Below, piece after piece: positions 10,179 through 19,395 of a DNA stretch of 64,000 nucleotides. Below the pieces are notes generated by a model. The model did no database searches. It had not been told where the DNA came from and worked only from the letters and a program-made list of their open reading frames with translations. The stretch comes from Salegentibacter sp. 24. GTDB taxonomy: Bacteria > Bacteroidota > Bacteroidia > Flavobacteriales > Flavobacteriaceae. How positions within the stretch are numbered: the stretch's first letter is position 1; the number at the start of each line of letters is the position of its first letter. The translations under genes were made by a program, and so were the position numbers. The stretch covers positions 62,001-126,000 of the forward strand of contig NZ_SNWE01000005.1 of the NCBI RefSeq assembly GCF_004362395.1, given 5' to 3'.

Positions 10179-12077
10179 CTACCAGCCCGGATTTTGGTAG
10201 AACTCAGGACATAAACTTACATCTGATACTTTTAAAGGTAACCAGTAATGCTTCTCGCTGAAATTACGTTCCAGAATAACTTCTTCCCTGAGGTTCAATA
10301 CACGGTTTTCTCTCGGGTTTGCAGGATCAAAGGATGCTGCCCGGTCAAATTCATGGGACGTTTTAATGGTATAAGGATATTCAATTAACAACAACCAACG
10401 GCGCAGGTCATTAAAGCGGTGTCTTTCAAAGGCGAGTTCCACGGCACGTTCACGTCTAAGCTCCGGCAAGAAAGCCTGAACAGAACCAGTGAAATTACTA
10501 TGTACAGGATCTACACCAGCTCTGGCGCGAATAAAATTCACCGCTTCCAAGGCTGTTTTATTGAAATTTGGTGCACTACTTTGAGGTGAGCCGTAGCCCA
10601 TCAGAGCAGCCTCCGCGTACATCAGGTATATATCAGCCAAACGCATATATGGCACCATAAGGTGAAGTGCATAACCATAATCATACTTTCGGTCAAATTG
10701 ATTGGCTGTTAGAGGAATAAATTTCTGGTTGACGTAACCTGTACGACTTCCGAAGTTAACATCACGGTAACTTCCTCCAGTGTACAAATTGGCATAACGG
10801 ACCTCCTCTTCGTTTACGTTAGGAGGTAGGGCACCTTCAACTACTTGCACCCCGTCATAAAGAATATCGTGATAAAAACGCGGATCACGTCCTTTCCAGG
10901 GGTATTCAGGATCATATCCAGACTCAGGGTCGGCTTGTGTAATATCATCCGGCAAAGGCAATCCATTAGCCATGCCGTAGAAATTAACATAATTGGCAGT
11001 AGGAACAAATTTAAGATCCCCACCTCCCACTACAGAAGGCAGATATTGCTTACTAATACCCCAGTTTGAATCATTAGCAGCAATATAAGGAGCTCGGAAA
11101 ATCGCCTCCGTACCACCTGGAATGGCCCAATTCTGACCCGTAGTAAAAAAATTCTGGCTGTAGTCCTCAAAAGGAAGTAGTGCATATTGAGTTTCCCCAT
11201 TTTCGACCAGAGACAATAATTCCCCAAATGCAACTGCCGCCCGTTGGGAAAATTCCTGATTATAAGTCCGGCTTCCAGTAGATTCATAGTTCATTAAGGG
11301 GCTCCCAGCCCAAAGTAGATTTTTACCTAAATAGCCCAAGGCCATAATCTTGTTGATGCGCAAATCGTTTTTCCCAAGCGTACGCGTACCTACTGTAGTA
11401 TTATCCCAATTAATAGGCAAAAGGTCAGCCGCTTTTCTTAAGTCTTTTGCCACTAATTCAGCACTCTCATGATAGCTTAGGCGGGGCTCACACAGTGCTT
11501 CATCAGAAGGTAGCACTCTATCGATATAAGGAAGGCCACCGAAATACTGTATCAACTGAAAATGAAACCAGCCCCTGAAAAATAGCAGTTGCCCTTCAAT
11601 CAAATTTCTTTCTTCCTGCGTAGCATTTGTCATAAGGTCCAGGTTTTCCAACCCAATATTTGCCTTTCTAATTCCATACCAGGCAAGCGGCCACAGGCCT
11701 TTATCAAATCTTCCACCATTAACATTGGTATTGGCATTGCTCTGGTCCATCCAGCCGGCACCCCAGCCATCATGTTCGGCTTGCCAGCCCCAGAAGTTTC
11801 CATTTTCGATTTTGACGCCAAAGTGAAAGTTGTTGGCAGCAGATTGAATCTCATCATCTCCCCAGTTAAACGAAGTAGTCCAATAACTGGTGGTAAAGTT
11901 TGGAATAGCCATGTAAAGCTCTTCTACAAATCCCTGAAAATTTTGAAAATTTTGAAAGGCAGTTTCTTCTGATATAACCGATTCTGGTGTTCTTTCCAGG
12001 TAGTCTTCACAGGAAACCATCATGAGCAATGCGATAAAAAAGCTGCTCTTAACAATAGTTCTTATATATACTTTCAT
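10179..12077 (-). CDS. xusB: SusD/RagB family lipoprotein (first pair)
   Basis: A 632-aa lipoprotein (lipobox LMMVSC). It has the SusD N-terminal ending EDYLERTPESVISEETAF, typical of this family, and the C-terminal LRRERAVELAFERHRFNDLRRW signature. It is the partner of the SusC encoded just upstream (12-bp gap), and the two probably form a lidded import complex for larger xylan fragments. It shares only family-level similarity with the second SusD (5325-7076), so the two pairs are not a recent duplication and probably prefer different chain lengths or decorations. Confidence 0.93.
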   Translation of the reverse strand: MKVYIRTIVKSSFFIALLMMVSCEDYLERTPESVISEETAFQNFQNFQGFVEELYMAIPNFTTSYWTTSFNWGDDEIQSAANNFHFGVKIENGNFWGWQAEHDGWGAGWMDQSNANTNVNGGRFDKGLWPLAWYGIRKANIGLENLDLMTNATQEERNLIEGQLLFFRGWFHFQLIQYFGGLPYIDRVLPSDEALCEPRLSYHESAELVAKDLRKAADLLPINWDNTTVGTRTLGKNDLRINKIMALGYLGKNLLWAGSPLMNYESTGSRTYNQEFSQRAAVAFGELLSLVENGETQYALLPFEDYSQNFFTTGQNWAIPGGTEAIFRAPYIAANDSNWGISKQYLPSVVGGGDLKFVPTANYVNFYGMANGLPLPDDITQADPESGYDPEYPWKGRDPRFYHDILYDGVQVVEGALPPNVNEEEVRYANLYTGGSYRDVNFGSRTGYVNQKFIPLTANQFDRKYDYGYALHLMVPYMRLADIYLMYAEAALMGYGSPQSSAPNFNKTALEAVNFIRARAGVDPVHSNFTGSVQAFLPELRRERAVELAFERHRFNDLRRWLLLIEYPYTIKTSHEFDRAASFDPANPRENRVLNLREEVILERNFSEKHYWLPLKVSDVSLCPEFYQNPGW

Positions 12078-12089
12078 AATAAAATGGAG

Positions 12090-15000
12090 TTAAAATGTAA
12101 TATTTAAACCTAGGTTAAACCTTTTAACCGTAGGGTAAGCTCCTTGAGAAGCCCAACCCGTTCCTGCAAAGTTTGATTCCCGATCATCAGGCATTTCACT
12201 CCACAACAATAGATTGTTACCATTTACATATACGCGCAGGTTTTGAAAACCAAACCTCTGTACCATTTCCGAGTCAAAACGATAAGCTATTTCTGCATTC
12301 TTCAGGCGGAGGTAGGAACCATCGTAGAAATACCGGTTCCCCATGTTATAAGAAGGCGCATCCGAATTCCAGCGGGGCATAGGTGTATCGGCATTCGGAA
12401 CCCCCTTAGACCAGTAGGTACCCTGCTCATAAACCCGGTTTGATTGGCCCCCAAGACTATTAAATACTACCTGCCGGGTAACATTATTAACACCGTAGAA
12501 TTGGATAAATAGACTGAGTCCTCCCCAATCAACTCCAAAATTAGTGCTAAAGGTATTCTGCGGCACACCGGAATACCCAAAAGGGACGCTATCAAAACTA
12601 TCGACTACCCCATCACCATTGTAGTCAAGGATCTGGTAATTACCGGGAATCTTATTGAGGTTATTTGAATTATGGGGGGTGCTCGCATATAGTTCGTCCC
12701 AGGTATTGTAGTACCCACTACCTATATGGGTACGCGCCTGGCCCAGTGAATAACCCGCATCCTTTAGATAATCAGGTAACAATTGGGGATCGTCACGTTC
12801 CAGCACCTTATCTTCTGCATGGGTCATGGCAAAGTCGGCCCATACGCTTATTCCATTTCCAAAGGTGTGGTTCATGCCTAAAACGATCTCATAGCCCTGT
12901 GTCCGAACACGGCCAAGGTTGGCTGCAGGAGCATCTGCACCAAAATATGAGGGCACTGCCCTGCCATCTGACATCAGGATATCCTTTCGGTCATCCCTGA
13001 AGACGTCTATAGAGCCATCTATGAAACCCTTCATTAAACCAAAATCCATACCTAGGTTGGTCTTGTATACCGTTTCCCAACGAACGAAAGGGTTACCCAC
13101 CTGATCCTGTGAATACCATGTATAAGGGCTCAACTCACCACCCTGACCAACTAGGCCAAGTTGACTATTTCCTCCGTATGCCCACTCATCCATGTACAGA
13201 AAGCGAGCACCTATATTGTCATCTCCCACTTCCCCATAAGAGGCTCGCAGTTTCAACATATCCAGAAAAGAAACAGATTGCATAAAATTTTCTTCTGATA
13301 CCATCCATCCAAGTCCTCCTGAAGAGAAGAATGCAAAACGAAATTCAGGAGCGAATTTTTCTGATCCATTATAGGCGCCGTTATACTCCAGCATATATTT
13401 GCCTTTATAATTATAGGTGGTCCGAAATACCCAGTCTTCGCGATATTCAGGAATTCCATTGCCCCTGGCATCTTTCTGGCGGTTCATAAGTCCCATCAGG
13501 CTGAAGTTGTGATCCTCTGCAATGGTGGTGTTATAATCCAGCTTTAATTGATAGAATATCTTACGCCAGGCCGCACCAACACTTCCGCTTGCTGAAGACC
13601 ATTGTGGCCCCGGATTATAAAAATCAAGGCCTGTGGTTGAACTGATACCTTCTGTAAGGGTTACCTGACCGGTTTCCGGATCAATCCACTTTTGTTGAGC
13701 GTCATTGTACAAGTCGTTAACTCCTCTATCATTTTCTATAAAGGTATTATCAACAGCTAGAGTTCCATTAAAACTCAATCCTTCCAATACCATATCCAAA
13801 TCCTGGTCAAGCACAAAGGTAGTTGAGATGCGCGCAGTAGTCTCTTTTTCTACCCCACTAAGGGAAAGGATACGCACGGAGTTCAGCCCTTTTTGCGCAT
13901 TAGGAGCATAGTACCCATAATTACCATCCGAATATCGCGGGAGAAAGAGAGTTGGTATACCGTTATAGGCAGCATCCCAGAATGGGTATTCATTACCGCC
14001 TCCCCAAGGACTCCTACGTACACCATAGGTGCCACCCAAGTCGGTTCGGAGCTTAGTAGTGGGTGTAATTTGAAAATCTAAATTACTACGAAAATTAAGA
14101 CGGTTATATTCATATCCAGGGTCATAGCCCCTATTATTTTCGAAATCCCGGAACAAGTCGCCTTCATTCTGAAAATCGAGGGTTGCAAAATACTTGACGA
14201 ATTCGGTCCCTCCTCTAATGTTCAAATTGGCATTATAAGACATAGCATATTCCTTAAATAAGGTTTTTTGCCAGTCCACATCAGGATAGCGCTCTGCTTC
14301 CTGCAGATTTGCAGGATTACGGTACTTGTCTCTGATGTCTTGCGGAATTATTTGGCCCCAACTGGCGGGATTTGTAGAAAGTTCGTATTCGATTGCTCTG
14401 TTTCTAACACCTATGGCATCATATGCATTATAGGTGCCGGGTAATTGAGAAACCACCTTCACGGTAGAATTAAAATTGGCCGTGATCTCGGCCCTACCGG
14501 AACGTCCTCTTTTAGTTGTTACAAGGATTACACCGTTGGCGCCTCTGGAACCAAATACCGCGGTAGCCGATGCATCTTTCAAGACAGATATAGACTCTAT
14601 CGAGCTAATAGCCATGTTATTAAAAAATTCGGGGCGCTCTACTCCATCCACCAAAATTAATGGGGAATTACCATTCCAACTATTCTGGCCCCTGATCACA
14701 ATTTGGGGACTTTCCCCACCGGGCAAACCAGTGCTTGAAGACGTTATTAATCCCGGCAAAGCTCCTGTTAGGGCCGAACCTACATTGGAAACACCGCCCG
14801 TGCGTTCCAACACTTCGCTAGTTGTTTGAGTAACTGCCCCCACAACAGTTTCCTTCCTCTGTGTCCCATATCCAATAATAACAACTTCTTCAAGAGCACT
14901 TTGATCGGTATCCATAGTAACATTTATCTCAGAGCTAGAGCCAATTTCCCTTTCCACAGTTTCATAACCTATAAAACTGAAAGTTAAGATGGTAGCTGAT

Positions 15001-15260
15001 TCAGGTACATTGATTTCGTAAAACCCTTGCATATTAGTTACAGTTCCTATGGATGTTCCCTTTACGATCACATTGACTCCTGGGATACCCAAATTATCTT
15101 CAGAGGAAATAACTGTACCACTAATAGTTTGTTGTTGCTCATCTACTAATCTAAGCTTGTTTTCATTAGCATAAATTGTAGAAGTAAGCAGAAGTTCAAC
15201 TAATAATCCGATAACTGTCAATTTAGACAGATATGGAAATTTTAGAAATCCTATTCTCAT
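12090..15260 (-). CDS. xusA: SusC/RagA family TonB-dependent transporter (first pair)
   Basis: A 1056-aa outer-membrane transporter and the first gene of the xylan operon. After the signal peptide comes a carboxypeptidase-regulatory-like domain (about residues 44-120, starting ISGTVISSEDNLGIPGVNV), the SusC hallmark EEVVIIGYGTQRKETVVGAV and the plug end AVFGSRGANGVILVTTKRG. The barrel ends GLNITF. It works with XusB in TonB-driven uptake of xylo-oligosaccharides. The leader upstream of its ATG is long if the promoter candidate at 15612-15640 is used (about 345 nt). Confidence 0.95.
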   Translation of the reverse strand: MRIGFLKFPYLSKLTVIGLLVELLLTSTIYANENKLRLVDEQQQTISGTVISSEDNLGIPGVNVIVKGTSIGTVTNMQGFYEINVPESATILTFSFIGYETVEREIGSSSEINVTMDTDQSALEEVVIIGYGTQRKETVVGAVTQTTSEVLERTGGVSNVGSALTGALPGLITSSSTGLPGGESPQIVIRGQNSWNGNSPLILVDGVERPEFFNNMAISSIESISVLKDASATAVFGSRGANGVILVTTKRGRSGRAEITANFNSTVKVVSQLPGTYNAYDAIGVRNRAIEYELSTNPASWGQIIPQDIRDKYRNPANLQEAERYPDVDWQKTLFKEYAMSYNANLNIRGGTEFVKYFATLDFQNEGDLFRDFENNRGYDPGYEYNRLNFRSNLDFQITPTTKLRTDLGGTYGVRRSPWGGGNEYPFWDAAYNGIPTLFLPRYSDGNYGYYAPNAQKGLNSVRILSLSGVEKETTARISTTFVLDQDLDMVLEGLSFNGTLAVDNTFIENDRGVNDLYNDAQQKWIDPETGQVTLTEGISSTTGLDFYNPGPQWSSASGSVGAAWRKIFYQLKLDYNTTIAEDHNFSLMGLMNRQKDARGNGIPEYREDWVFRTTYNYKGKYMLEYNGAYNGSEKFAPEFRFAFFSSGGLGWMVSEENFMQSVSFLDMLKLRASYGEVGDDNIGARFLYMDEWAYGGNSQLGLVGQGGELSPYTWYSQDQVGNPFVRWETVYKTNLGMDFGLMKGFIDGSIDVFRDDRKDILMSDGRAVPSYFGADAPAANLGRVRTQGYEIVLGMNHTFGNGISVWADFAMTHAEDKVLERDDPQLLPDYLKDAGYSLGQARTHIGSGYYNTWDELYASTPHNSNNLNKIPGNYQILDYNGDGVVDSFDSVPFGYSGVPQNTFSTNFGVDWGGLSLFIQFYGVNNVTRQVVFNSLGGQSNRVYEQGTYWSKGVPNADTPMPRWNSDAPSYNMGNRYFYDGSYLRLKNAEIAYRFDSEMVQRFGFQNLRVYVNGNNLLLWSEMPDDRESNFAGTGWASQGAYPTVKRFNLGLNITF

Positions 15261-15566
15261 ATTATAAAATATTTTAAAACTTGATTAAAATGACACCAGA
15301 TCACTACAATTGGTATGATATTCATATTCACTAAGGGTTTAGTAATTAGAAATGAAAGAAAATTTCCAGCACCTATGAACTGGATAAACTTCTTGAAGCA
15401 TTTTTATTAGGTAATATTTCACCATTTGAATTTTATTTAATTGGTTAAAAAATCTACGATTTACAGATGGTTTATGAGATTTTATGCTTTAATAAAAATT
15501 TAAGATTTTAAAATGCATTCTGTTAAACTTAATTTAAAAAATGCGGCATTTTAAGGATTATATAAT

Positions 15567-15590
15567 TTTCACAATAGAACAAATGTGAAA
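15567..15590. promoter_or_regulatory. Inverted repeat TTTCACA-N10-TGTGAAA near the predicted start site
   Basis: Perfect 7-bp arms at 15567-15573 and 15584-15590 lie 15-38 bp downstream of the predicted xusA start site. The position would suit a roadblock operator, or the dyad may be chance in AT-rich DNA. It resembles CRP-type half-sites (TGTGA/TCACA), but the 10-bp spacer is longer than the usual 6 bp. Confidence 0.25.
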
Positions 15591-15611
15591 TTTTCTTTAA
15601 AATGCTGAAAT

Positions 15612-15640
15612 CAAATATATCTGTTAATTCAAATTTTCAA
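15612..15640 (-). promoter_or_regulatory. Promoter candidate for the xylan operon
   Basis: On the minus strand, TTG (15640-15638) and TATATTTG (15619-15612) are 18 bp apart, close to the Bacteroidetes TTG-N19-21-TAnnTTTG consensus. Transcription would start near 15605 and give a leader of about 345 nt before xusA. No better match was seen nearer the gene. AT-rich DNA gives chance matches; the support comes from the combination with the upstream repeats. Confidence 0.45.
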
Positions 15641-15698
15641 TAATTGTAATGTTACAATTACTTTACGGTATGTTACATGGCTGTGAAAAAATGGTAAA
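15641..15698 (-). promoter_or_regulatory. Activator-site candidate: palindrome and helix-phased repeats
   Basis: A dyad with 9-bp arms (TAATTGTAA-TG-TTACAATTA, 15641-15660) directly abuts the -33 element. ATGTTACA occurs at 15649-15656 and again at 15670-15677, exactly 21 bp (two helical turns) apart, and a 6/8 match, ATGGTAAA, lies 21 bp further at 15691-15698. This placement upstream of a promoter is what an activator binding as tandem dimers would use. No regulator for it is encoded in the window. Confidence 0.4.
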
Positions 15699-15940
15699 AT
15701 CAATGTAAATTCAGTTAAAATAATACAAGAATAGCAGAGAAAAAAGGCTTAAAAGCCTTGTAAACAGTAGGTTCTCAATTAAAGTACAATGAATATATTA
15801 GTATTTTTATAAAAATGTTAAATTTACACTTATAAGGCAGACGCAGTGCTAAATAAAGATTCAATTGCTATAAAATCATCCAATAAAAATGTATTTCATT
15901 CAATTTTATAACATAATTTTCTTCCAATCTTACCTTTTAA

Positions 15941-16789
<849 letters not shown>

Positions 16790-16820
16790 ACAAAAATAAT
16801 TCCTGAGAATCGCGCACTAA

Positions 16821-16855
16821 AAAAAGCCAATGAAAAATTGTTTCATTGGCTTTTT
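16821..16855. terminator. Bidirectional terminator between convergent genes
   Basis: A 15-bp perfect stem (16821-16835 with 16841-16855) has loop AATTG, the core AGCCAATGAAA/TTTCATTGGCT, and A- and T-runs on both sides. It lies between the stops of the esterase (16789, plus) and the transketolase subunit (16873, minus) and would stop both transcripts. Confidence 0.9.
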
Positions 16856-16872
16856 TTATAAAATCAGAAAAA

Positions 16873-17826
16873 TTATTTCCTTTTTAATACGCGTTGAGCT
16901 GCTTTTAAGATAGCATCAGCATTTAAACCATACTTTTCGAATAATTGTTCAGGCGTTCCGCTTTCCCCGAAAGTATCCTGTGTGGCCACAAATTCCTGCG
17001 GTGCTGGATGATTCTCTGCCAGGGTACGGGCAACACTCTCCCCAAGTCCGCCAAGGAAATTATGTTCTTCTGCAGTTACCACGCATCCGGTCTTCTTCAC
17101 CGAATTAATAATGGCCTGCTCATCTAAAGGTTTAATAGTGTGAATATTGATCACATCGGCACTAATACCCTTTTCGGAGAGTTTCTGTGCTGCCTGGATC
17201 GCCTCCCATACCAAATGGCCGGTAGCGATAATGGTTACATCTTCCCCTTCATATAATCTAACCGCTTTACCGATCTCGAATTTCTGATCCTCTGCAGTGA
17301 AATTGGCCACTTTGGGTCTTCCAAAACGAAGATAGACCGGGCCATCGTGCTCGGCAATGGCCAAAGTAGCTGCTTTGGTCTGGTTGTAATCACAGGTGTT
17401 GATGACAGTCATTCCAGGTAGCATTTTCATAAGGCCAATGTCCTCCAGGATCTGGTGGGTGGCCCCATCTTCTCCTAAGGTAACTCCCGAGTGAGAGGCA
17501 CAAATCTTTACGTTCTTTCCAGAGTAGGCGATGGATTGACGAATCTGATCGTAAACCCTGCCTGTTGCAAAATTGGCGAAAGTCCCTGCAAAAGGAATTT
17601 TCCCGCCAATGGTTAAACCGGCGGCCATTCCCATCATATTGGCTTCAGCAATTCCCACCTGGAAGAAACGATCCGGGTGCTCATCTATGAAATCCTGCAT
17701 TTTAAGCGAACCTACAAGGTCGGCACATAATGCTACTACGTTAGGATTGGTCCTGCCAAGCTCGGTGAGTCCTGCACCAAAACCAGAGCGGGTATCTTTC
17801 TTTCCTGTATCTGTATATGTTTTCAT
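16873..17826 (-). CDS. Transketolase, C-terminal subunit
   Basis: A 317-aa protein with the pyrimidine-binding (Pyr) domain and C-terminal domain of transketolase. Visible family segments include [30 protein letters not shown] (with the Glu that activates thiamine diphosphate), [14 protein letters not shown] and the C-terminal [12 protein letters not shown] and VVTAEEHN segments. It pairs with the N-terminal half encoded 51 bp upstream to make a two-subunit transketolase, as in many flavobacteria and archaea. It moves two-carbon units between xylulose-5-phosphate and ribose-5-phosphate or erythrose-4-phosphate, which fits the neighbouring xylose genes. Last gene of the minus-strand operon. 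Confidence 0.95.
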   Translation of the reverse strand: MKTYTDTGKKDTRSGFGAGLTELGRTNPNVVALCADLVGSLKMQDFIDEHPDRFFQVGIAEANMMGMAAGLTIGGKIPFAGTFANFATGRVYDQIRQSIAYSGKNVKICASHSGVTLGEDGATHQILEDIGLMKMLPGMTVINTCDYNQTKAATLAIAEHDGPVYLRFGRPKVANFTAEDQKFEIGKAVRLYEGEDVTIIATGHLVWEAIQAAQKLSEKGISADVINIHTIKPLDEQAIINSVKKTGCVVTAEEHNFLGGLGESVARTLAENHPAPQEFVATQDTFGESGTPEQLFEKYGLNADAILKAAQRVLKRK

Positions 17827-17844
17827 TCTTTGTCTTCTTTGTCA

Positions 17845-17862
17845 TTTCTGCTTTCGCAGAAA
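17845..17862 (-). other. Intercistronic hairpin with GAAA loop between transketolase subunits
   Basis: On the minus strand TTTCTGC-GAAA-GCAGAAA forms a perfect 7-bp stem with a GNRA tetraloop, in the 51-bp gap between the two transketolase genes. No long T-run follows, so it is more likely an RNA-stability or processing element or a dispersed palindromic repeat than a terminator. Confidence 0.55.
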
Positions 17863-17877
17863 CCTATTTATTTTACC

Positions 17878-18723
17878 TTAATAGTCTCCTAAAGTTTCCG
17901 GGTTTTGCTCAAGGGCTTTCTCCAGTTGTTCATCGTTTGGTGCCTTTCCGTGCCAGGCGTGGGTATGCATCATAAAATCAACCCCGTTGCCCATCACGGT
18001 GGTCATAAGCACACAAACCGGTTTTCCTTTCCCGGTAAGGGACTTTGCCTGCTTTAAACCATCGAGTACCTGTTGCATATCATTTCCGTCTTCGATCTCC
18101 ATTACCTCCCAGCCAAAAGCCTCGAATTTAGCTTTTATATTGCCCATAGGAAGAACCGTTTCGGTACTTCCGTCTATTTGCTGGCCATTGAGGTCTACCG
18201 TAGCAATGAGGTTATCCACCTTGTTCCCTGCAGCATACATAATGGCTTCCCAGTTCTGGCCTTCCTGAAGCTCTCCATCCCCGTGAAGGGTATAAACCAG
18301 GTGCTTATCCTTGTTCAGCTTTTTAGCCTGCGCGGCGCCAAGGGCTACCGACATTCCCTGGCCAAGTGAACCTGAAGCTACGCGAATCCCCGGCAGGCCT
18401 TCGTGGGTGGTAGGGTGTCCCTGCAACCTGGAATCGATAAGGCGAAAAGTATTGAGTTCTTCTACCGGGAAATAACCGCTACGGGCTAAAACACTATAGA
18501 AAACCGGTGAGATATGGCCATTAGAGAGGAAGAAAAGATCTTCATCTTTTCCATCCATATTAAACTCGGGCTTGTGCTCCATAATCCCGCCCTGGTACAA
18601 AGCGGTAAAAAACTCTGTACAGCCCAGAGAACCTCCAGGGTGACCCGAATTCACTTTGTGAACCTGCCTTAAAATGTCCCGGCGAACCTGGGTGGCAAAA
18701 TCTTCTAATTCTTTGATTTCCAT
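17878..18723 (-). CDS. Transketolase, N-terminal (thiamine diphosphate-binding) subunit
   Basis: A 281-aa protein equal to the N-terminal PP domain of transketolase. It has VNSGHPGGSLGCTEFF, the RLQGHPT segment and the thiamine diphosphate/metal motif GDGELQEGQNWEA...DLNGQQ (GDG to N). It needs the C-terminal subunit encoded at 16873-17826 for activity. It follows the transaldolase gene with a 3-bp gap. The split form is complete in its own right, with no sign of a broken single gene: each half has its own start and stop and is separated by 51 bp. Confidence 0.95.
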   Translation of the reverse strand: MEIKELEDFATQVRRDILRQVHKVNSGHPGGSLGCTEFFTALYQGGIMEHKPEFNMDGKDEDLFFLSNGHISPVFYSVLARSGYFPVEELNTFRLIDSRLQGHPTTHEGLPGIRVASGSLGQGMSVALGAAQAKKLNKDKHLVYTLHGDGELQEGQNWEAIMYAAGNKVDNLIATVDLNGQQIDGSTETVLPMGNIKAKFEAFGWEVMEIEDGNDMQQVLDGLKQAKSLTGKGKPVCVLMTTVMGNGVDFMMHTHAWHGKAPNDEQLEKALEQNPETLGDY

Positions 18724-18726
18724 AAA

Positions 18727-19383
18727 TTATACATTAAAGGATTTAGCATCTTCTAGAAATTTGGCAAGCCCGCTATCAGTAAGTGGATGTTTCAGTAGAC
18801 CATCTATTGAAGATAAGGGTCCGGTCATCACATCGGCACCTAATTTAGCACAGTTAATAACGTGCATAGTATGACGAATAGAAGCTGCAAGAATTTCAGT
18901 TTCAAAACCATAATTATCATAAATTAGTCTTATATCTGCTATAAGATCTAAACCATCTGTAGAGATATCATCCAATCTCCCCAGAAAAGGAGAAACGTAA
19001 GTTGCTCCAGCTTTTGCAGCCAATAAGGCCTGTCCAGCAGAGAAAACAAGCGTACAGTTTGTTTTTATTCCTTTATCTGAGAAATATTTAATGGCTTTCA
19101 CGCCTTCCTTTATCATTGGAACTTTTACTATAATTTGCTTATGCAATTTTGCGAGCTCCTCACCTTCCCTTACTATACCATCAAAATCGGTGGCTACTAC
19201 TTCAGCGGAAACATCACCATCTACTATTTCACAAATATCCAGGTAATGCTGTAGAATATTATCCTTGCCAGTAATCCCCTCTTTGGCCATTAAAGACGGA
19301 TTCGTTGTTACTCCATCTAAAACGCCCAAATCCTGTGCTTCTTTAATCTGATCTAAATTTGCAGTATCAATAAAAAATTTCAT
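18727..19383 (-). CDS. tal: Transaldolase (small TalC/MipB-type)
   Basis: A 218-aa single-barrel protein of the short transaldolase/fructose-6-phosphate aldolase family. The Schiff-base lysine is Lys87 in IIVKVPM. Two positions that separate the activities look transaldolase-like: Glu61 (in DVSAEVVAT, where E. coli FSA has Gln59) and Phe133 (in YVSPFLGR, where FSA has Tyr131). It should therefore transfer dihydroxyacetone units from sedoheptulose-7-phosphate to glyceraldehyde-3-phosphate. It sits between the acetylesterase and transketolase genes in one operon and completes the non-oxidative pentose phosphate route for xylose. The residue comparison is from memory of E. coli FSA. Confidence 0.93.
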   Translation of the reverse strand: MKFFIDTANLDQIKEAQDLGVLDGVTTNPSLMAKEGITGKDNILQHYLDICEIVDGDVSAEVVATDFDGIVREGEELAKLHKQIIVKVPMIKEGVKAIKYFSDKGIKTNCTLVFSAGQALLAAKAGATYVSPFLGRLDDISTDGLDLIADIRLIYDNYGFETEILAASIRHTMHVINCAKLGADVMTGPLSSIDGLLKHPLTDSGLAKFLEDAKSFNV

Positions 19384-19395
19384 GTCAATCTAATT

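Noticed and set aside
17827-17877. Frameshift that split a single transketolase gene
   Set aside because: Both halves have proper ends and a spaced gap; the two-gene form is normal in this group.
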